A stretch of DNA of 64,000 nucleotides from Bradyrhizobium sp. Y36 (GCF_002531575.1 NZ_NWTI01000004.1:310001-374000), one strand, 5' to 3'; numbered from the stretch's first letter, positions 49,106 to 57,474 are shown. Made by a program: numbers and translations. The notes: generated from the sequence alone by a model not told the origin.

Positions 49106-50299
49106 CTACTCGGTCGCCGCATAAAGCAGGCCCGCGACGGGCAAAGCGAGGCCAATGGCCGAGGCGAGCGGCCAGCCGCCTTGCGCGAAGGCCCAGGCGC
49201 CGACCGCGGAACCGGCAGCACCGGCCGCGAAGAACGTCGCCATATAGAGGCCGTTGAGGCGGCTGCGGTGCTCGTGCCCGAGCGCGAAGATGGCGCGGAA
49301 GCCGAGCACGACGTTGCCCTGAACGCCGATATCGATGGCAATCGCGGCCACCACCAGGCAGCCGAGGTTCAGCATGGAGCCGGGCGCACCGACATAGCTC
49401 GCCAGGAAGCCCGCGGCCGCGAGCAGCATCGCGACCAGCGTCGCGATCCGGCTATGGCCGCGATCGGCGAGCCGCCCCGCGATGGGAGCTGCGAACACGC
49501 CGGCGACGCCGGCCAGCGCGAACAGCGCGATGCCGCGCTGGGAGAAGCCGAACGCGCCCGCGAGCTGGAGCGGCGCCACCGTCCAGAACAGGGTGAAGCA
49601 GCCGAACAGGCTCGCCTGATAGAGCGCCCGTCGCCGGAGCAGCGGCGTGTTCAAGGCCAGATGCGGCATCGACAGCAGCAGCGTGCCGTAATGCATGCGC
49701 GCGACGGGCCTGCGCCGGGGCAGCGCGAGGCGCAGCACCGCTGCGAGCACGATCATCAGCGCGGCGGAGGCGAAGAACACCGTGTGCCACGACGAGGCGG
49801 CGGTGACGAAGCTCGACACCGGACGCGCCAGCATGATGCCGAGCATCAGCCCGGTCGAGACGTTGCCGACGACGCGGCCGCGGATGGCCTCCGGCGCCAG
49901 ATGCGCGGCATAAGGGATGATGATCTGCACCGCGACCGAGCCGAGCCCGATGAACAGCGCCGCGACCAGGAACGGCAGCGCGTGGGTCGAGAACGCGGCG
50001 GCGAGCAACGCGGCGGCCCCGAGCATGATGACCGAGCAGATCAGGGCACGATTCTCGACGAGATCGCCGAGCGGCACGATGAAGAGCAGGCCGACGCCAT
50101 AGCCGATCTGCGTCATGGTGACGATCAGCCCCGCGGCTCCGTGCGACAGGCCGAGCGCGGCGCTGATCGGGGCGATCAGGGGCTGCGCGTAATAGATGTT
50201 GGCGGCGACCATGCCGCAGGCCGCAGCAAGCACGAAGGTCAGGCGCTGCGACACCGCATCCGGTTCGGAGGCGGTTTCGATCGTGGCATTCATCGTCAT
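49106..50299 (-). CDS. Major facilitator superfamily efflux transporter
   Basis: A 397-residue MFS protein with about 12 membrane segments. It has the motif-A-like loop GYGVGLLFIVPLGDLVENRALI between TM2 and TM3 and a second GRLADRGHSRIATLVA between the halves. The start ANIYYAQPLIAPISAALGLSHG is typical of drug efflux members in this subgroup. It lies 51 nt downstream of a tetR gene on the same strand, and the gap holds a copy of the palindrome also found upstream of tetR, so TetR very probably represses it. The substrate is unknown. Confidence 0.9.
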   Translation of the reverse strand: MTMNATIETASEPDAVSQRLTFVLAAACGMVAANIYYAQPLIAPISAALGLSHGAAGLIVTMTQIGYGVGLLFIVPLGDLVENRALICSVIMLGAAALLAAAFSTHALPFLVAALFIGLGSVAVQIIIPYAAHLAPEAIRGRVVGNVSTGLMLGIMLARPVSSFVTAASSWHTVFFASAALMIVLAAVLRLALPRRRPVARMHYGTLLLSMPHLALNTPLLRRRALYQASLFGCFTLFWTVAPLQLAGAFGFSQRGIALFALAGVAGVFAAPIAGRLADRGHSRIATLVAMLLAAAGFLASYVGAPGSMLNLGCLVVAAIAIDIGVQGNVVLGFRAIFALGHEHRSRLNGLYMATFFAAGAAGSAVGAWAFAQGGWPLASAIGLALPVAGLLYAATE

Positions 50300-50318
50300 T
50301 CCAATGGACTCCAGATAT

Positions 50319-50340
50319 CGGGAACGATCATTCCCTAATA
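50319..50340. promoter_or_regulatory. TetR operator copy 1, before the MFS gene
   Basis: CGGGAACGATCATTCCCTAA: a near-perfect palindrome GGGAAC-GATC-ATTCCC centred on GATC, in the tetR-MFS gap. Confidence 0.7.
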
Positions 50341-50350
50341 AGGCATGAAT

Positions 50351-50971
50351 TCAGGCGAGCAGCTTCATCGCGACGCCGACCAGGCGCTCGCCGTCGAGCG
50401 GCAGCCGCGCCTTGCCGACGACGCGCATGCCTTGCGTGATGCAGATCATCAGCCGCGCGGTGTCGTCGACATCGAGATGGGCCGAAATCGAGCCGTCGGC
50501 CTGGCCCTCGCGGATGAGGCCGGCGATGAACGCCTCGTTGGTCTCGATCTGCGCGTTGACACGGGCGCGGACGTCGGAATCGAGCGCGGCAAGCTCGACC
50601 GTGCCGCCGACCACCATGCAGCCGCGGCGGCCCTCGATGCCTTGGGAGTGCTCGACATAGGACAGCAGCACGTGGCGCAGCCGCTCCCGGCCGTTGCTGC
50701 CGCGCGCCGCCGCGCTGCGGGTCTGCTCCCGGCGCACGGCGGCGTAGCGGTCGAACGCCGCCAGGAACACGGCCTGCTTGTCGCGAAACGCCTTGTAGAC
50801 GCTGCCGGTGGCGAGCCGCATGGCGGCGGTGAGGTCCCCGATCGAGGTGGCATGATAGCCGCGCTCGCAAAACACCCGCACGGCGCGATCGAGGGCGGTG
50901 TCCATGTCGAATTCCCGGGGACGGCCGGGCGGACGGGCGACAGGCTGGGATCTGCGGGCGGTCTTCTGCAT
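50351..50971 (-). CDS. TetR/AcrR family repressor
   Basis: A 206-residue regulator. The HTH (about 18-70) contains GRPREFDMDTALDRAVRVFCERGYHATSIGDLTAAMRLATGSVYKAFRDKQAVFLAAFDRYA. The ligand-binding part has GRRGCMVVGGTVELAALD and ITQGMRVVGKA. It is located upstream of the MFS gene on the same strand, and matching palindromes occur before both genes, so it should be an autoregulated efflux repressor. Confidence 0.9.
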   Translation of the reverse strand: MQKTARRSQPVARPPGRPREFDMDTALDRAVRVFCERGYHATSIGDLTAAMRLATGSVYKAFRDKQAVFLAAFDRYAAVRREQTRSAAARGSNGRERLRHVLLSYVEHSQGIEGRRGCMVVGGTVELAALDSDVRARVNAQIETNEAFIAGLIREGQADGSISAHLDVDDTARLMICITQGMRVVGKARLPLDGERLVGVAMKLLA

Positions 50972-50982
50972 TGCGGGATAAT

Positions 50983-51002
50983 AGGGAATGATCGTTTCCT
51001 AA
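50983..51002. promoter_or_regulatory. TetR operator copy 2, before tetR
   Basis: AGGGAATGATCGTTTCCTAA: same core as the site at 50319 (GGGAAT-GATC-GTTTCC), 12-31 nt upstream of the tetR start. Confidence 0.7.
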
Positions 51003-51086
51003 TAAAGACACGGAGTTGTGAAGGGTGGCGCTGGCGCTCTCCACGCCGTCATGGCGACGCTCCAGTGCACATCCCGACAGTAGTGC

Positions 51087-51179
51087 CGTAGGGTGGGCAA
51101 AGGCGCATCGCGCCGTGCCCACGATCTCCATCCATACGCAACAAGGGCGTGGGCACGCTGCCGCTTTGCCCACCCTACG
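51087..51179. repeat. Palindromic intergenic repeat, family A, copy 2
   Basis: It starts CGTAGGGTGGGCAAAGG and ends TTTGCCCACCCTACG, with inner CGTGCCCACG / CGTGGGCACG arms. Same family as 2097-2190. Confidence 0.85.
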
Positions 51180-51223
51180 ACATCGAGCTTGCGGCACGCG
51201 GCGCGATTCTCCGAGGCGTACTT

Positions 51224-51309
51224 GTAGGACGGGTAGAGCGATGAGAAACTCATCACGCATCCTCATCGCGGGAAGACGATGGGTTTCGCTTCGCTCTACC
51301 CATCCTACG
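51224..51309. repeat. Palindromic intergenic repeat, family B (GTAGGATGGGTAGAGCG), copy 1
   Basis: It starts GTAGGACGGGTAGAGCG and ends CGCTCTACCCATCCTAC. The middle contains two short pairs ACTCATCACGC and CGATGGGTTTCGCT. Second copy at 53502-53587. Confidence 0.8.
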
Positions 51310-51329
51310 GCAGCTGATTTGCAGACATG

Positions 51330-51917
51330 GCTTCGCATTCTCGCGGCTTGTTTCGCCCGAGCTTTGCTTCATCTTTCGCCCCTCCAGGTCCAAGAGAGCG
51401 CAGGGAAGACCGGGTGCCGACCTCGCACCCGCGGTCCGCTGCGCGAAATGCACACGCAGGAAGAACCGCACAGCAGCATACAGGTGGTGCCGATCACACG
51501 GCCTTCCCTGCGCGATGGTCGGACGGCTTATGCCGTGCTCTCCCGGGAGCCGAACTTTCCTTCTGGCCTCCCTCGCCGTTCGAATTGGATGATGCCGTCT
51601 GCCCGGTTGGGCTTTCGCACATCTTCGATCCGGCTTGACCGTAGCAACGACGGCCAGGACCACACGGTTTTGCCGTACGCGTTCAGCGTCGCTCGTCTGC
51701 ACGCGGGGTTCGGGCTCACAGGGGCTACCCGCCCTGCCCGCCCCATCTCGTGCCGACGCTGCCGCGTCCACCGCAAGCCCGGCTCGCGATCAAGACGACG
51801 ACGAGATCGCCCCTCTTGGTGAGCCGGGATGGGCAACACCTACGACAAATCCGAATTTCGGTAAAGTGGAATATTTTTGCGCGAGGCGATTGACAGGGGG
51901 CGACACAGGCGCGACCG
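51330..51917. other. About 590-bp intergenic element without a convincing gene
   Basis: No frame here has a good start, ribosome-binding site or codon pattern; overlapping open frames on both strands cover it but none resembles a protein family. Segments such as CTTGACCGTAGCAACGACGG and CCAGGACCACACGGTTTTGC are, from memory, part of a conserved intergenic element present many times in Bradyrhizobium genomes. It is bracketed by palindromic repeats (51224-51309 and 51918-52008). It might be a structured RNA or an old mobile sequence. Confidence 0.5.
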
Positions 51918-52008
51918 CGTAGCCCGGATGGAGCAAAGCGCAATCCGGGACGGTACGAGATGCCGGGCGAGCGCCCCCGGATTACGCTGGCGCTCCATCC
52001 GGGCTACG
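51918..52008. repeat. Palindromic intergenic repeat, family C (GTAGCCCGGATGGAGC)
   Basis: It starts CGTAGCCCGGATGGAGC and ends GCTCCATCCGGGCTACG, with inner pairing of CAATCCGGG and CCCCGGATTACG. It directly abuts the 3' end of the carbamoylase gene. Confidence 0.85.
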
Positions 52009-52014
52009 AGAGCC

Positions 52015-52974
52015 TCACACCTTCGGCCGCGCCGCCGTCCCGTCCGCCATCGTCGTCACGCCCTTCCGCTCCACGATCATTCCATAGGCCTGCGGCTGGC
52101 GGTGGACGTCGAAATTGAAGGTGGTGCGCTTGTAGGAATTGCAGAGATCGAGATCGCAGCGGGCGAGCGCGAGCTCGTCGCCCTTGGTGGTGCATCGCGC
52201 GATGATCTCGCCGGAGGGCGCGATGATGCAGCTGCCGCCGATGTGGTCGACGCCCTCCTCGACGCCGGCCTTGGCGACGCCGACCACGAAGGTGCCGTTC
52301 TGATAGGCGCCGGACTGCATGACGAGATGATTGTGGAACAGCGAGAGATCGTCATGCTCCGGCGCGGGCGGATTATGCACCGGCGTGTTGTAGCCGATCA
52401 TCACCATCTCGACGCCCTGCAGGCCCATCACCCGATAGGTCTCGCTCCAGCGGCGGTCGTTGCAGATCGCCATGCCCATCACCCCGCCGAAGGCATTCGC
52501 GACGCCGAAGCCGCGGCCGGGCTCGAAATAGCGCTTTTCCAGATGCTGAAATTTCCGCCACGGCTCATGCTCGGCATGGCCCGGCAGATGGACCTTGCGA
52601 TATTTCGAAACGATCGCACCGCTCTTGTCGACCAGAATGGAGGTGTTGTAGCGCCTGACAATTCCGGCCTCGACCGTCAGCTCGGCATAACCGAGGTAGA
52701 AGCCGATGCCGATGGCGCGGGCAAGATCGAACAGGGCTCGCGTCTCCTCGCCCGGCATCTCGCGCTCGAAGAAGCCGTCGATCTCGGCCTGATCCTCGAA
52801 ATACCAGCGCGGGAAAAACGTCGTCAGCGCAAGCTCGGGATAGACGATGAGATCGCAGCCATTCGCGTGGGCCTGACGCATCAGCGCCATCAGGCGCGCC
52901 ACCACGTCCGTTCTCGTCTCGCTCCTCGCGACAGGACCAAGCTGGCCGGCCGCGACTGTCACAAATCTTGCCAC
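52015..52974 (-). CDS. N-carbamoyl-D-amino-acid hydrolase-like (nitrilase superfamily)
   Basis: A 319-residue carbon-nitrogen hydrolase with the Glu-Lys-Cys triad: Glu47 (YPELALTTFFPRW), Lys127 (KYRKVHLPG) and Cys171 (MAICNDRRWSETYRVMGLQG). Long stretches (FQHLEKRYFEPG, GYNTPVHNPP, FNFDVHRQPQAYG) follow the known D-carbamoylase enzymes, which hydrolyse N-carbamoyl-D-amino acids to free D-amino acid, ammonia and CO2. No hydantoinase gene is adjacent, so the substrate in vivo may differ. ATG at 52974 gives the normal length. Confidence 0.9.
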   Translation of the reverse strand: MARFVTVAAGQLGPVARSETRTDVVARLMALMRQAHANGCDLIVYPELALTTFFPRWYFEDQAEIDGFFEREMPGEETRALFDLARAIGIGFYLGYAELTVEAGIVRRYNTSILVDKSGAIVSKYRKVHLPGHAEHEPWRKFQHLEKRYFEPGRGFGVANAFGGVMGMAICNDRRWSETYRVMGLQGVEMVMIGYNTPVHNPPAPEHDDLSLFHNHLVMQSGAYQNGTFVVGVAKAGVEEGVDHIGGSCIIAPSGEIIARCTTKGDELALARCDLDLCNSYKRTTFNFDVHRQPQAYGMIVERKGVTTMADGTAARPKV

Positions 52975-53252
52975 GCGTCATTCCCTCGTTGCCCGGAGTG
53001 CGTCTGGTTGGAGCCTATCGAGCGCCGGGCCGCGCGCACAGGCCGGTCCATCTCATCGTCGTCACTTGGCACAATCAAATTTCGTGCCGGTGGGTATCAT
53101 CGTCAGGCGGCGCGCGGCCGTTGCCGCATGGATCGATGGAACTTCGTTGCGGATATGCAACGGTTCCCCACGGTCTGAAGCCGGACAAAACAAACTCCCA
53201 TTGCGGCCACGAACCGCTCTCACAAGGCCGTGAGACTATCAGGGGAACGACG

Positions 53253-53477
53253 ATGCGTGCACAACGCGTTTGGAAAGTGAATGGGGATGCCAGCATCGGG
53301 CACCTCCAATCGAGACTGGACGACCTCAACAAGCGTCTGGGCCAGCTCGAAAGCCAGCATCCTGAGAGCTGGAAGCTCGAAGAGCTCAAGGCGAGCGCGC
53401 TCAGCCTGTCGCGCGAGATCGACGACATCCGCTGCGCCGAGGCGACGGCGGCCCTGAGCGAGTTGCTGCGGAGGTAA
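53253..53477 (+). CDS. Small coiled-coil hypothetical protein (74 aa)
   Basis: MRAQRVWKVNGDASIGHLQSRLDDLNKRLGQLESQHPESWKLEELKASALSLSREIDDIRCAEATAALSELLRR. It has two amphipathic helices with heptad pattern (LQSRLDDLNKRLGQLE and LKASALSLSREIDDI). CAGGGGAACGACG before the ATG is a fair ribosome-binding site. It has no membrane segment. Function unknown. Confidence 0.6.
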   Translation: MRAQRVWKVNGDASIGHLQSRLDDLNKRLGQLESQHPESWKLEELKASALSLSREIDDIRCAEATAALSELLRR

Positions 53478-53501
53478 TCACGCCGGCGAGCCGATGGGGG
53501 C

Positions 53502-53587
53502 GTAGGATGGGTAGAGCGAAGCGAAACCCATCGATCCCTCTCGCGGAAACGAAGGTGATGGGTTTCGCTTCGCTCTACCCATCCTAC
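53502..53587. repeat. Palindromic intergenic repeat, family B, copy 2
   Basis: GTAGGATGGGTAGAGCGAAG at the left and the complementary CTTCGCTCTACCCATCCTAC at the right: nearly perfect 30-nt arms around a short centre. Confidence 0.9.
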
Positions 53588-53661
53588 AAGGTCGCGATTC
53601 GGCGACGTTGAAGGAACCAACCTCTCTCGCCGCCATTTCCATGAGAGCATGGAGCACGATC

Positions 53662-53775
53662 ATGTCCAGGCACCTGACGCGAACCAATCTCGCGCGCGGC
53701 GTGGCCGGCGCGGTATCCACGCTGGTCCTGTGCGCGACGCTGGCCTTCGGCCTTGCGCGGCACTTTGCGCTGTGA
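53662..53775 (+). CDS. 37-aa single-span membrane peptide
   Basis: MSRHLTRTNLARGVAGAVSTLVLCATLAFGLARHFAL: a basic N-terminus and one hydrophobic helix. GGAG lies ten nucleotides before the ATG at 53662; an in-frame ATG at 53641 is possible. It lies 10 nt before the 108-aa gene, so they may form an operon. Likely a membrane microprotein of unknown function. Confidence 0.5.
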   Translation: MSRHLTRTNLARGVAGAVSTLVLCATLAFGLARHFAL

Positions 53776-53785
53776 GGGATTTTGC

Positions 53786-54112
53786 ATGACATCCGATCCC
53801 GAGGAGCAGGTCCGCCTGCAAGGCTTCGGCGAGATGACGTTGCGCACGGCGGTCGCAACGCTGATGCAGCTTCCGCCGCGCGAGCGATCGGAAGCCGCGA
53901 TCTTCCGCGTCCGCGACGACGTGCGCCTCGCGTCGAGCGAAGTCGCCGAACTCGCCTCGCATTGGGGCATCGAACCGGCGCCGAAGGTGCGATCGCCGCG
54001 GCTGGTCCCGGAACAGCACTGGCCGGACATCGTACGCGGCATGGTGCGCGAGGCGCCGCTACCGGCGCTGCTGGTGGCGTTCATCGTGGGCGTGGTGGTG
54101 GCGCGAAGGTAG
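53786..54112 (+). CDS. Hypothetical C-tail-anchored protein (108 aa)
   Basis: An N-terminal helical cytoplasmic part (MTSDPEEQVRLQGFGEMTLRTAVATLMQLPPRERSEAAIFRVRDDVRLASSEVAELASHWG) is followed by a C-terminal membrane helix (LPALLVAFIVGVVVARR). GAGGGATTTTGC precedes the ATG. It lies 10 nt downstream of the 37-aa peptide gene. Function unknown; the layout is that of a tail-anchored inner-membrane protein. Confidence 0.6.
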   Translation: MTSDPEEQVRLQGFGEMTLRTAVATLMQLPPRERSEAAIFRVRDDVRLASSEVAELASHWGIEPAPKVRSPRLVPEQHWPDIVRGMVREAPLPALLVAFIVGVVVARR

Positions 54113-54206
54113 GCTCTTCCGCGCGAGCAGCGACATCCGCACCGCAGCAAGTGTTCAACACAACACCCGGCCGCCGTAGCGGCCAGGTGCACGGTCATGG
54201 ACCGTT

Positions 54207-54710
54207 CTAGTGGTGCATCTTCTTCGCGCGCGCCGGCGGCAGCAGCACCGTATCGATGACGTGAATGACGCCGTTCGACGCCTCGATGTCCGGCTGGATG
54301 ACGTGCGCATCGTTGACGCGGACACCCAGGCTTCCGTCGACGGCGACGGGCTGGCCCTGAACGGTCGCCACATTCAGCGACTTGCCGGCGACGTCGGCGG
54401 CCCTCACGCGGCCCGGAATGACGTGATACTTCAGAATCGCCGCGAGCTTGGCTTTGTTTTTCAACAGCGATTCAACCGTTCCGGGCGGCAACTTGGCGAA
54501 GGCCGCGTCGTTAGGCGCAAACACCGTGAACGGGCCCTTGCCCTTGAGCGTATTCACGAGACCGGCGGCTTTCACGGCCGTCACCAGCGTGGTGAACGAA
54601 CCGGCGGAAACCGCGGTGTCCACGATGTCGGCGGCGCGCGCGACGGAAGGGCCGAGCAGGCCGGCGACCATGGCCGCTCCGGCCACGAACGAACGAATTG
54701 CGGGCGTCAT
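54207..54710 (-). CDS. Fasciclin domain (FAS1) secreted protein
   Basis: A 167-residue precursor: signal peptide ([27 protein letters not shown]) and one FAS1 domain (about 30-160). The H1 motif is [17 protein letters not shown], the central part is [19 protein letters not shown], and the H2 region is [13 protein letters not shown]. Such proteins act in cell adhesion or envelope stability in bacteria. ATG at 54710 follows GGAGAATTTG. No EcfG-type site was seen upstream. Confidence 0.92.
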   Translation of the reverse strand: MTPAIRSFVAGAAMVAGLLGPSVARAADIVDTAVSAGSFTTLVTAVKAAGLVNTLKGKGPFTVFAPNDAAFAKLPPGTVESLLKNKAKLAAILKYHVIPGRVRAADVAGKSLNVATVQGQPVAVDGSLGVRVNDAHVIQPDIEASNGVIHVIDTVLLPPARAKKMHH

Positions 54711-54980
54711 CAAATTCTCCAGGTGTTTTCATTCATGCCGACGCGATGGGTGCACGCGATACCGCGCATCCATCGTCCGATCAGTTGCGATCGACCCCCA
54801 CGAAACGTAGCGCAGCGACGACCGGATCACCGGCCAGTTCAAATATCCAGAGGATCGGATTGTCCCGTCGAGGCAAACGGCCTGAAAAACCGCTGTCGTC
54901 GCCGTACCCGCGTCGTCGTGCCGCGCTCGCTGCCGCGGTGCCGGGCGAATTCAGGCTCTTGACGATGCCTCGTGACGGAT

Positions 54981-55838
54981 TCAGCTCAGGGTCTTGATCA
55001 CGAAGTCCTTGAGCCGCCGCGCGGGCAGCGGGAGACGGTCGCGCTCCAGGATCGCAATCTCCGTGTCCTTGAGGTCGGGCATCGGCTTTCCGTCCACGAC
55101 ATGGAGATCAGGAGGCACCATGTCCTTGGGAAGCACCGTCACGCCAAGCCGGGCTCGGACGGCGGCGAGCGTTCCGGCCAGCGATCCGCAGGTGTAGGCA
55201 ACCCGCCACGATCGCTTGGCACGATCGAGCGCCTCGGTTGCGCGTTTCCGGTAGACGCAGGGTTTTGGCGAGACTGCCAAGGGCAGGACGCCTTGCCTGA
55301 GATCGACACCACCCGTCACCCAGACCAGCGGCTCGCGCCACACGCGCGTGCCGGGAATCTCGATCGACCGCTCGCGCTTGATCAGCGCCAGATCGAAAGC
55401 CCCCTTGCGAAAGCGCTCGATGAGATTCATCGTCAGATCGCAGGTCACTTCGAGGTCGACCTGAGGATAGGCGTGGGCAAACCGGGCGAGCACGTCGGGA
55501 AGATGGCGGGTCGCGAAATCCTCGGGCGCGCCAAGGCGAACGAGGCCACGCATCGCGGGCTCCTGGATGCGCGCAACCATTTCGTCATTCAGGTCCAGCA
55601 TGCGCCGCGCATACTCGAAGAACGTGTCGCCTTCCGCCGTCAACGCGACCGCTTGCGGCGACCTTTCGAGCAACTTGCCGCCCACCGATTGCTCGAGCCG
55701 GCGGATTTGCAGGGAAATCGTCGACTGCTGCAATCCGAGCGCCTGCGCGGCGCGCGTGAAGTTGCCGAGCGACACGATGGTCACGAAGGACCGGATCAGG
55801 TCGATGTCGAGGTTGAGACGCGAACGGGGCATCATCAT
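54981..55838 (-). CDS. LysR-family regulator divergent from sbtA
   Basis: A 285-residue LTTR. The HTH (about 8-66) contains LDIDLIRSFVTIVSLGNFTRAAQALGLQQSTISLQIRRLEQSVGGKLLERSP. The effector domain contains VRLGAPEDFATRHLPDVLARFAHAYPQVDLEVTCDLT and GVTVLPKDMVP. The start lies in an ATGATGATG run (55838, 55835 or 55832) after AAAAAGGCA; the first is given here. It is divergent from the bicarbonate-transporter genes, with a T-N11-A palindrome between them, so it probably controls them. It could be the analogue of cyanobacterial CmpR/CcmR, but that is inference. Confidence 0.88.
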   Translation of the reverse strand: MMMPRSRLNLDIDLIRSFVTIVSLGNFTRAAQALGLQQSTISLQIRRLEQSVGGKLLERSPQAVALTAEGDTFFEYARRMLDLNDEMVARIQEPAMRGLVRLGAPEDFATRHLPDVLARFAHAYPQVDLEVTCDLTMNLIERFRKGAFDLALIKRERSIEIPGTRVWREPLVWVTGGVDLRQGVLPLAVSPKPCVYRKRATEALDRAKRSWRVAYTCGSLAGTLAAVRARLGVTVLPKDMVPPDLHVVDGKPMPDLKDTEIAILERDRLPLPARRLKDFVIKTLS

Positions 55839-55859
55839 TGCCTTTTTCAATGATGACCC

Positions 55860-55872
55860 TTGATACAATCAA
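55860..55872. promoter_or_regulatory. LysR-type operator in the sbtA/lysR divergent region
   Basis: TTGAT-ACA-ATCAA, a perfect palindrome of the T-N11-A class, 22-34 bp upstream of the lysR start and 63 bp before the sbtA start. Confidence 0.55.
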
Positions 55873-55934
55873 TTTTGTCAAACACCAGCGAAAAGCTATG
55901 CAGCCATCGTTCGCCCCAGCCCGATGGAGGTCCC

Positions 55935-56906
55935 TTGCTCGCGCTCGCCGTCCAGAATCTCGTGTCACCTTCGGTGCTGTTCTTCGGCATGGGTCTCGGC
56001 GCCTCGCTTGGCCGCTCAGACCTCTCCGTGCCGGAGGCCATTGCACGCTTTCTCTCGCTCTATCTCCTGATCTCGATCGGCTTCCGTGGCGGTGCGGAGG
56101 TCGCCCATCAGGGCGTGACGCCGGGGCTGGCGCTGGCCATCGTGGCCGGCATCGTGTTGTCGGCCGGCTTGCCGTTCATCGCCTACGCCTTGCTGCGCTA
56201 CGGCGCGAGGCTCGACCACGTCAACGCGGCGGCCGTGGCCGGTCACTATGGATCGATATCGGCGGTGACGTTCGTTGCCATCACGGGCGCGCTCACCCAG
56301 CTCGCGTTGCCCTATGACGGTTACATGATCGCGGTCGCAGCCGCGATGGAGACGCCGGCGATCTTCTCGGTGCTCGTGATCGCGCGCAGCGGGCAAGGCC
56401 GCGCGAAAGGCGAACTGTCCGGAGACTTCCTGCGCGAGATCGCACTGAACGGCTCGATCGTTGCGCTACTCGGGGCCTTTGTGGTCGGTTGCATCACGGG
56501 CGAGCGCGGCATGAGTTCGCTCAAGCCTTTCCTGCTGGATGCTTTTCCCGGTTTCCTCTGCGTCTTCCTGCTCGATATGGGCCTGATCGCCGGGCGCGGA
56601 CTGCGGGACGGCTGGAGATCGCTCTCTCCTGCGGTGGCAGGGTTTGCCTGGGTGATGCCGCTCATCGGCGCAGTCTTCGCGGCCCTGTTCGCCCGGCTCA
56701 TCGGTCTGTCGCCAGGCAGTACCGCCATCCTGATGACGCTCGGGGCGTCGGCCTCCTACATCGCCGTCCCGGCCGCGATGCGGCTTGCCCTGCCCGCGGC
56801 AAACCCGGCCATTGCTCTGACCCTTTCGCTCGGCCTGACATTCCCATTCAACCTGATCGTCGGCATCCCGCTCTACATTGCTGCCGCCCAGATGATCGCG
56901 CGATGA
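55935..56906 (+). CDS. sbtA: SbtA-type sodium-dependent bicarbonate transporter
   Basis: A 323-residue membrane protein with about 10 helices: LVSPSVLFFGMGLGASLGRSDLSVPEAIARFLSLYLLISIGFRGG, VNAAAVAGHYGSISAVTFVAI, GYMIAVAAAMETPAIFSVL, FLLDAFPGFLCVFLLDMGLIAGR and MTLGASASYIAVPAAMRLALP. These motifs match the SbtA family (formerly DUF897) of high-affinity bicarbonate importers. TTG at 55935 is chosen because GGAGG lies four nucleotides before it. A PII-like gene follows after 7 nt, as in cyanobacterial sbtAB. It could supply inorganic carbon to the RuBisCO encoded 20 kb away. Confidence 0.88.
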   Translation: MLALAVQNLVSPSVLFFGMGLGASLGRSDLSVPEAIARFLSLYLLISIGFRGGAEVAHQGVTPGLALAIVAGIVLSAGLPFIAYALLRYGARLDHVNAAAVAGHYGSISAVTFVAITGALTQLALPYDGYMIAVAAAMETPAIFSVLVIARSGQGRAKGELSGDFLREIALNGSIVALLGAFVVGCITGERGMSSLKPFLLDAFPGFLCVFLLDMGLIAGRGLRDGWRSLSPAVAGFAWVMPLIGAVFAALFARLIGLSPGSTAILMTLGASASYIAVPAAMRLALPAANPAIALTLSLGLTFPFNLIVGIPLYIAAAQMIAR

Positions 56907-56913
56907 GGACAGC

Positions 56914-57225
56914 ATGCAGATGTTTGCCAAGAAGCGGATCGAAATCCTGATCGAACGGGCTGTGCTGAAGCGGCTGACCGAGGAACTCGAGCGCACGGGC
57001 GTGAGCGGCTATTCCGTGGCTCCGCTCGCCGGCGGGCGCGGCCGAGCCGGCCGATGGGAAGCGGACGGCCAGATCGGCGATGCCGCCGGGATGTTCGCGC
57101 TGTGGTGTATCGTCGATGCGGCTCGGCTGGACGAACTGCTGCAGGTCGTCTTCGCCATCGTCGCCCGGCAGGTGGGCCTTGTTTCCGTCAGTGACGTCCA
57201 GGTGGTGCGGCCGGAGCGATTTTGA
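56914..57225 (+). CDS. sbtB: SbtB-like PII-family regulator of SbtA
   Basis: A 103-residue ferredoxin-fold protein: KKRIEILIERAVLKRLTEELERTGVSGYSVAPLAGGRGRAGRWEADGQIGDAAGMFALWCIVDAARLDELLQVVFAI. The GYSVAPLAGGRGRAGRW segment is the T-loop region characteristic of PII-like proteins. SbtB binds adenine nucleotides and gates SbtA in cyanobacteria. It starts 7 nt after sbtA, which supports the same role here. ATG at 56914 follows GAGGACAGC. The nucleotide preference cannot be predicted from sequence alone. Confidence 0.8.
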   Translation: MQMFAKKRIEILIERAVLKRLTEELERTGVSGYSVAPLAGGRGRAGRWEADGQIGDAAGMFALWCIVDAARLDELLQVVFAIVARQVGLVSVSDVQVVRPERF

Positions 57226-57397
57226 GGGCGGCCAAGGGCCGTCAAGGGCCGTCCGTCGCGACCCCGCGTTCCGGAACAAGCGGCCCTGCCCCGCCAAATC
57301 GGACGTGGACCCGATGGCGAAATCGTTGCAAAAGGGCGTCCCGAGGCGGCGGCGGCCGGTCTGCCAAGCCTCTGGAAAACGTCGACTTTTGGAAGAA

Positions 57398-57474
57398 TGG
57401 TCGGAGTGGCAGGATTCGAACCTGCGACCCCTGCGTCCCGAACGCAGTGCTCTACCGGGCTGAGCCACACTCCG
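57398..57474 (-). tRNA. tRNA-Pro (anticodon CGG)
   Basis: On the minus strand the cloverleaf starts CGGAGTGTGGCTCAG and the anticodon arm is CTGCG-TTCGGGA-CGCAG, giving anticodon CGG. The T arm is GCAGGTTCGAATCCTGC and the acceptor arm closes as CACTCCG with discriminator A. CCA is encoded at 57400-57398. Confidence 0.96.

Noticed and set aside
51025..51822. Overlapping open frames on both strands across the 51.0-51.9 kb gap
   Set aside because: They run through palindromic repeats, have Arg/Ser/Pro-rich random-like composition and no start signals. Treated as non-coding.
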